From an archaeon (lineage in GTDB: Archaea; Hydrothermarchaeota; Hydrothermarchaeia; Hydrothermarchaeales; JALUUU01): a DNA stretch of 7,314 nt. The position numbers and the translations under genes are program-made. Under the pieces are notes generated by a model. The model saw nothing but the letters and a program-made list of their open reading frames with translations, searched no databases and had not been told where the DNA came from. The stretch's first letter is position 1. Every line of letters starts with the position of its first letter. The DNA lies in assembly GCA_027021185.1 (NCBI GenBank), contig JALUUU010000203.1, forward strand, positions 1 through 7,314. Direction: 5' to 3'. Below, one piece after another: positions 4,776-7,314 of this stretch.

Positions 4776-5909
4776 TTACCCGACCATGCTTTTTATCAAT
4801 GGATAGATGATGGTGGGGAAGGAGATTATGGTGCCCAGGATGCTTCCTATGTTTGCAAGGGCGGCTACCATGAGCACCCTGAAGGCGCTGTTGCCCATGA
4901 GCTGCCTAGGGGTGCCCGCCTTGAACATCTCCGAGACGTCCTCCACCGTTACTTTTCTGGACCGCATCTCTGCGAACCCGGCGAACCATCCGGCTGCCAG
5001 GAAGGGATTGAGGGACGTGAGAGGGGATGCCAGGGTCCCGGCCAGGACGGCCGCGGGGCTTCCTCTGGCTATCAGGAGGGCTATGAAGGTTGGGACGGAG
5101 TGGTTGAGGATCCAGAGGCCCAGGGGCTCCTTCATGGCCAGTCCCTTCTGGAAGGCGAGGATGAACATGGAGATAATGAAGACGGGGATGGCGAACTTCA
5201 GCAGCCTGCCGAGGCTCAGCCTCTTCTCGGGAACCGCCGTGAGGTCGCCGATGGCTGGTAGTTTCTCGGGGTGGGAGATGTACTCAGAGATGCCCTTCTT
5301 GTGCCCCGCCCCCACCACCGCCAATACGTTGCTGAACTTTTTGTCCAGCTCTATCAGATGCCTGGCCATGTAGGCGTCCCGCTCCTTGACCAGTACCTCG
5401 TATATCCCGGGGGAGATGCTCTCAAGCTGCCGCAATACCTTGTCGAGGCCCGCATCCTCCTTGACCCTTTCAAGCTCTTCCTGGATATCCTCCCTTGAGG
5501 CACCCATGGATGTGAAGAGCTCCTTCAGAACCCTGAGCTTCTCCCAGAAGCCCATCCTGGAGAGGGCTCTCTTCAGGGTTATGCTGATGTCCCGGTCGAC
5601 CAGGGCCACGGGAATGTTTCGCTCCCTGGCCAGCTCTATGGCCCTGCGCATCTCCCTCCCCGGCTTGGCGCCCACCTCCTTGCCCAGCTTGAGCTGGAGA
5701 TAGGGCAGGAACACGCTTGCCAGGAGCATGGCGAACTCCTTGTTTTTGATCAGGTCCAGGACCGGCACCTTCCTGCCCTGAAGCATGCCCCTGTACCTGG
5801 CTTCACACAGCTCCACAGCCACGACGTCGGGCTCTAGGGTGCGGATCTTCTCCTCAACTTCCCTCAGGCTCTCCTCGCTTATGTGAGCCACGCCGACGAG
5901 GGTTATCAT
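4776..5909 (-). CDS. traB: TraB/PrgY family membrane protein
   Basis: This 377-residue protein belongs to the archaeal TraB (pheromone-shutdown-like) family. The N-terminal soluble domain carries the family's spaced motifs: LVGVAHIS with GVAH at 6-9, VAVELCEARY with Glu33 and Arg38, VALVDRDISITLKRA (101-115), ERDAYMARHL (176-185), and VVGAGHKKGI with GAGH at 200-203. The paired GxxH motifs are those used to link TraB/PrgY to the TIKI metalloprotease superfamily; activity in archaea is untested as far as I know. From about 236 onward the protein is membranous, with segments near 236-255, 264-282, 284-312 and 344-372; the basic PEKRLSLGRLLK before the first suggests a cytoplasmic soluble domain. 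Its ATG overlaps the arfC stop (ATGA) and has AGGTG five bases upstream. The name is from family membership; the original pheromone role does not apply here. Confidence 0.92.
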   Translation of the reverse strand: MITLVGVAHISEESLREVEEKIRTLEPDVVAVELCEARYRGMLQGRKVPVLDLIKNKEFAMLLASVFLPYLQLKLGKEVGAKPGREMRRAIELARERNIPVALVDRDISITLKRALSRMGFWEKLRVLKELFTSMGASREDIQEELERVKEDAGLDKVLRQLESISPGIYEVLVKERDAYMARHLIELDKKFSNVLAVVGAGHKKGISEYISHPEKLPAIGDLTAVPEKRLSLGRLLKFAIPVFIISMFILAFQKGLAMKEPLGLWILNHSVPTFIALLIARGSPAAVLAGTLASPLTSLNPFLAAGWFAGFAEMRSRKVTVEDVSEMFKAGTPRQLMGNSAFRVLMVAALANIGSILGTIISFPTIIYPLIKSMVG

Positions 5910-6556
5910 CTTACCACCTCATACTCCAGGATGAAGTCCTCCCCCAGGGGATAGCTCTTCTTAAGCCTCAGCCTAACTCCCTCGGATATGAGGTCGTAGC
6001 CCTCCCCCTCCACCAGGGTCACGGCATCCCTGCCTCCCACTATCCTTGGGGCTATAGCGACCCTTACCTCGTCCACCAGTCCCTCCTTGAGCATCCCCCA
6101 GTTCAGGGTGCCCCCGCCCTCCAGGAGGAGCTTCCATATCCCCCGGGCGTAGAGCTCTTTCATAAGGCACCTCAGGTCGACCCTGTCCTCTCCGCAGACT
6201 ATCACCTCGGCCTTCTCCTCGATCTCCCTGACCTTATCGGCCGGCGCCTTCTTCGACACGGCTATTATCGTCTTGGCGTCTCCTTTGAAGACCTGGGCCG
6301 TGAGGGGTATCCTTCCTCTGGAGTCAACGACGATGCGCACAGGATTGCGCCCCCCCTCTATCTTGTGGGCGGTGAGCTTGGGGTCGTCTATCAGGGCGGT
6401 GTTTATCCCCACCATTATCCCGTCGACCTCGCTCCTCAGCCTGTGAACTCTCTTCAGGTCTTCGGGGCAGGATATCCTGGAGTCCCTGCTCCGGCTCGCT
6501 ATCTTCCCGTCGAGGGTTATGCCGGCGTTGAGAACCACCCATGGTCGCATTTCCAT
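5906..6556 (-). CDS. arfC: 2,5-diamino-6-(ribosylamino)-4(3H)-pyrimidinone 5'-phosphate reductase
   Basis: This is the archaeal ArfC/RIB7-type reductase. It uses NAD(P)H to reduce the ribosyl side chain of the diaminopyrimidine to ribityl in riboflavin synthesis, which also feeds the F420 deazaflavin. It consists only of the RibD C-terminal, dihydrofolate-reductase-like domain; the deaminase half found in bacterial RibD is absent, as expected in archaea. At 216 residues it matches Methanocaldococcus MJ0671. Seen directly: LNAGITLDGKIAS (9-21), SRISCPEDLKRVH, DGIMVGINTALIDDPKLT (45-62), NPVRIVVDSRGRIP (71-84), LLLEGGGTLNWG (143-154) and LVDEVRVAIAPRIVGG. The start is ATG 6556 or the in-frame ATG 6550 (MRPWVVLN); TATA spacing suggests a leaderless or nearly leaderless mRNA beginning near 6552, so either is possible. 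It leads the four-gene - strand block and overlaps traB by 4 bp; no metabolic link to the following membrane proteins is apparent. Confidence 0.96.
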   Translation of the reverse strand: MEMRPWVVLNAGITLDGKIASRSRDSRISCPEDLKRVHRLRSEVDGIMVGINTALIDDPKLTAHKIEGGRNPVRIVVDSRGRIPLTAQVFKGDAKTIIAVSKKAPADKVREIEEKAEVIVCGEDRVDLRCLMKELYARGIWKLLLEGGGTLNWGMLKEGLVDEVRVAIAPRIVGGRDAVTLVEGEGYDLISEGVRLRLKKSYPLGEDFILEYEVVR

Positions 6557-6573
6557 ATGGTATTTAGGCCCGG

Positions 6574-6583
6574 CTTTAAATAC
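6574..6583 (-). promoter_or_regulatory. TATA box of the arfC-traB-M50 block
   Basis: On the - strand it reads GTATTTAAAG. Its centre near 6578 predicts a start of transcription near 6552, on top of the two candidate arfC start codons (6556 and 6550), so the mRNA is probably leaderless. No Shine-Dalgarno sequence precedes either ATG, which agrees. Confidence 0.6.
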
Positions 6584-6596
6584 GTGATGGGCAAAG

Positions 6597-6604
6597 AAAT
6601 ATAA
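6597..6604 (+). promoter_or_regulatory. TATA box of the PRC-barrel gene
   Basis: AAATATAA is preceded by the purine-rich CAAAGAA (6592-6598), a plausible BRE. Transcription should start about 6626-6630, leaving a leader of about 15 nt that still holds the Shine-Dalgarno site at 6631. It lies only about 13 bp from the opposing arfC TATA box. Confidence 0.6.
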
Positions 6605-6608
6605 GAGC

Positions 6609-6628
6609 GGGAGATGGATTTATCTCCC
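6609..6628. repeat. Inverted repeat GGGAGAT-n6-ATCTCCC in the PRC promoter
   Basis: Perfect 7-bp arms (6609-6615 and 6622-6628) flank a 6-nt spacer. It fills the space between the TATA box and the ribosome binding site, overlapping the expected transcription start. That is where an archaeal repressor would block polymerase; if transcription starts further left it would instead be an RNA hairpin next to the Shine-Dalgarno site. Confidence 0.45.
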
Positions 6629-6630
6629 AA

Positions 6631-6636
6631 GGAGGT
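6631..6636 (+). promoter_or_regulatory. Strong ribosome binding site GGAGGT for the PRC gene
   Basis: GGAGGT, extended to GGAGGTTAT, is a near-full match to the archaeal anti-Shine-Dalgarno sequence, six bases before ATG 6643. It is the strongest such site in the window and settles the start. Confidence 0.75.
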
Positions 6637-6642
6637 TATCGA

Positions 6643-6903
6643 ATGGTGTCGAGGCTTACCGATATAAGTGGTCTGGATGTGTTCACCGAGGACGGGAAGC
6701 GCGTGGGGGTTGTGGAGGATGTCTCCATCGATCCTGACAGCGGCAAGGTCCTCGCTCTGGCCGTGGGAAGGGTGGCTGAGGACTTCCTGGAGAAAATAGG
6801 GGTCAGCGAGGGCAGAGGCGTGCTTGTTCCCTATGCCGGGATAAAATCCATCGGCAGCATCGTCTTGATGAAGAACCTGCCCTACACGGTGAAAGAGGTC
6901 TAG
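6643..6903 (+). CDS. PRC-barrel domain protein
   Basis: This is an 86-residue protein that is essentially one PRC-barrel domain. Its N-terminal part reads SRLTDISGLDVFTEDGKRVGVVEDVSIDP, the typical opening in which a strand pair with DGKRVG leads to EDV and a DPDSGKV turn. LALAVGR, LVPYAGIKSIGSIVLM and a closing strand follow. There is no signal peptide or membrane segment. PRC barrels are small beta-barrel protein- or RNA-binding modules (RimM, photosynthetic reaction centre H subunit). In haloarchaea the stand-alone PRC-barrel proteins CdpB1/CdpB2 work with SepF in FtsZ-based division; this protein has the same size and form, but equivalence is only an inference. It has its own TATA box, inverted repeat and strong Shine-Dalgarno site, diverges from arfC and converges on the CBS gene. 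Confidence 0.9.
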   Translation: MVSRLTDISGLDVFTEDGKRVGVVEDVSIDPDSGKVLALAVGRVAEDFLEKIGVSEGRGVLVPYAGIKSIGSIVLMKNLPYTVKEV

Positions 6904-6922
6904 CGCCTTTTTCGCCTCTTTT
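6892..6922 (+). terminator. T-rich terminator-like sequence between the PRC and CBS genes
   Basis: AAAGAGG (6892-6898, at the end of the PRC gene) can pair with CCTCTTT (6915-6921) around a 16-nt loop. The + strand also has T runs at 6908-6912 and 6919-6922 directly after the PRC stop. This fits termination of the PRC transcript. The - strand has only short T runs here, so support for ending the CBS transcript is weaker. The gap between the two stop codons is 17 bp. Confidence 0.5.
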
Positions 6923-7304
6923 ACAGCGCGTCCCTCACGGCTCTTAGAATCCTGTCGTGGACTATCAGCCCCAGCAGTCTTCCTTCTTCCACCACGGGGA
7001 GGCGCTCTATTTTTTTCTCCAGCATCAGGGAAAGGATATCCTTGAGGCTTGCGTCAGGGTCCACGGTTATCAGCTCCCTGCTCATGAGGTCTCCTGCCCG
7101 CAGCCTCCCCACCTCGTAGTGCCTCGCAAACATTATGTCCCGCTGGGTAATTATCCCAACGATCTTCCCGTGATCCACCACTGGCAGCCCCCCGATGTTG
7201 TTTCTGGTCATCAGGAGGTCTGCAAAGGCTATCTTCTCCTCAGGGCTTATGGTTATGAGGTCCTCTACCATAACGTCCCTGGCTTTAACATCTTTCAGAT
7301 CCAC
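6921..7304 (-). CDS. Two-CBS-domain protein (5' end possibly outside the window)
   Basis: The visible 127 residues are a pair of CBS domains (about 8-62 and 70-123), a Bateman module that usually binds adenosine nucleotides or SAM and senses energy state. Seen directly: VKARDVMVEDLITISPEEKI, NIGGLPVVDHGKIVGIITQRDIM in the first repeat, and GDLMSRELITVDPDASLKDI, KIERLPVVEEGRLLGLIVHDRIL in the second, with the xLPVV and GxITxRD-type ends of each. Nothing else is fused on the visible part, and no membrane segment is present. GTG 7304 with GGTGA four bases upstream makes a reasonable start, and family members often begin just before the DVM motif; however, the frame stays open for the last ten bases, so an upstream start or fused domain cannot be excluded. 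The ligand and partner are unknown. It converges on the PRC gene. Confidence 0.9.
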   Translation of the reverse strand: MDLKDVKARDVMVEDLITISPEEKIAFADLLMTRNNIGGLPVVDHGKIVGIITQRDIMFARHYEVGRLRAGDLMSRELITVDPDASLKDILSLMLEKKIERLPVVEEGRLLGLIVHDRILRAVRDAL

Positions 7305-7314
7305 GCCCTCACCC

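Noticed and set aside
4752..5373. Overlapping + strand frames over traB (4752-5261 and 4807-5373)
   Set aside because: Mirror frames of the well-supported TraB coding region, with biased composition and no start signals.
1..7314. CRISPR arrays, tRNA/rRNA genes, insertion sequences, defence or toxin-antitoxin genes
   Set aside because: I looked on both strands and found no spaced direct repeats, no cloverleaf-like sequence, no transposase or integrase motifs and no recognisable defence families.

Overview
The window reads as archaeal chromosome, most likely from a thermophilic or hyperthermophilic euryarchaeal-type lineage. Evidence is the gene set (archaeal PEP synthase, MfnA-type decarboxylase, Dph2, the archaeal riboflavin reductase ArfC, TraB and M50 membrane proteins, PRC-barrel and CBS proteins), TATA-box promoters with very short leaders, and heavy use of AGG, ATA, GAG and AAG codons in a GC-rich background. 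I cannot name the genus or phylum from this sequence. Gene density is very high and nothing looks mobile: I see no insertion sequence, CRISPR array, tRNA or rRNA.

Left part (1-1606). The 3' end of ppsA enters from the left edge on the + strand. It overlaps by 9 bp, tail to tail, a small unrecognised gene on the - strand (627-932). A hairpin plus T5 tract that could end the ppsA transcript lies inside that small gene, in antisense. An AT-rich intergenic region (about 1005-1140) carries divergent TATA-like boxes. On its right side a 13-bp palindrome sits upstream of a TTG-started Lrp/AsnC-like regulator (1172-1606).

Middle, + strand (1607-3854). T-tracts and a second TATA box separate the regulator from a two-gene unit, mfnA-dph2, joined by an ATGA overlap. 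MfnA is a PLP-dependent tyrosine or aspartate decarboxylase (methanofuran or beta-alanine/CoA precursor). Dph2 starts diphthamide synthesis on elongation factor 2, and its three cluster cysteines are visible. The dph2 3' end overlaps the convergent M50 gene by 33 bp.

Middle, - strand (3822-6556). Four tightly packed genes are read right to left: arfC (riboflavin/F420 precursor reductase), traB (TraB/PrgY membrane protein), an unrecognised two-helix membrane protein, and a site-2-type M50 protease. Junctions are a 4-bp overlap, a 1-bp gap and a 4-bp overlap, so they are almost certainly one transcript. The last three form a membrane-protein block with two putative metallohydrolases, which is the most interesting functional grouping here.

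Right end (6557-7314). arfC and a PRC-barrel gene diverge from promoters whose TATA boxes are only about 13 bp apart, with an inverted repeat around the PRC start site. The PRC gene converges, across a T-rich terminator-like sequence, on a two-CBS-domain protein that reaches the right edge.

No clearly new biological system is visible. The best candidates for novelty are the TraB / two-helix protein / M50 block, the small orphan gene next to ppsA, and several regulatory arrangements.
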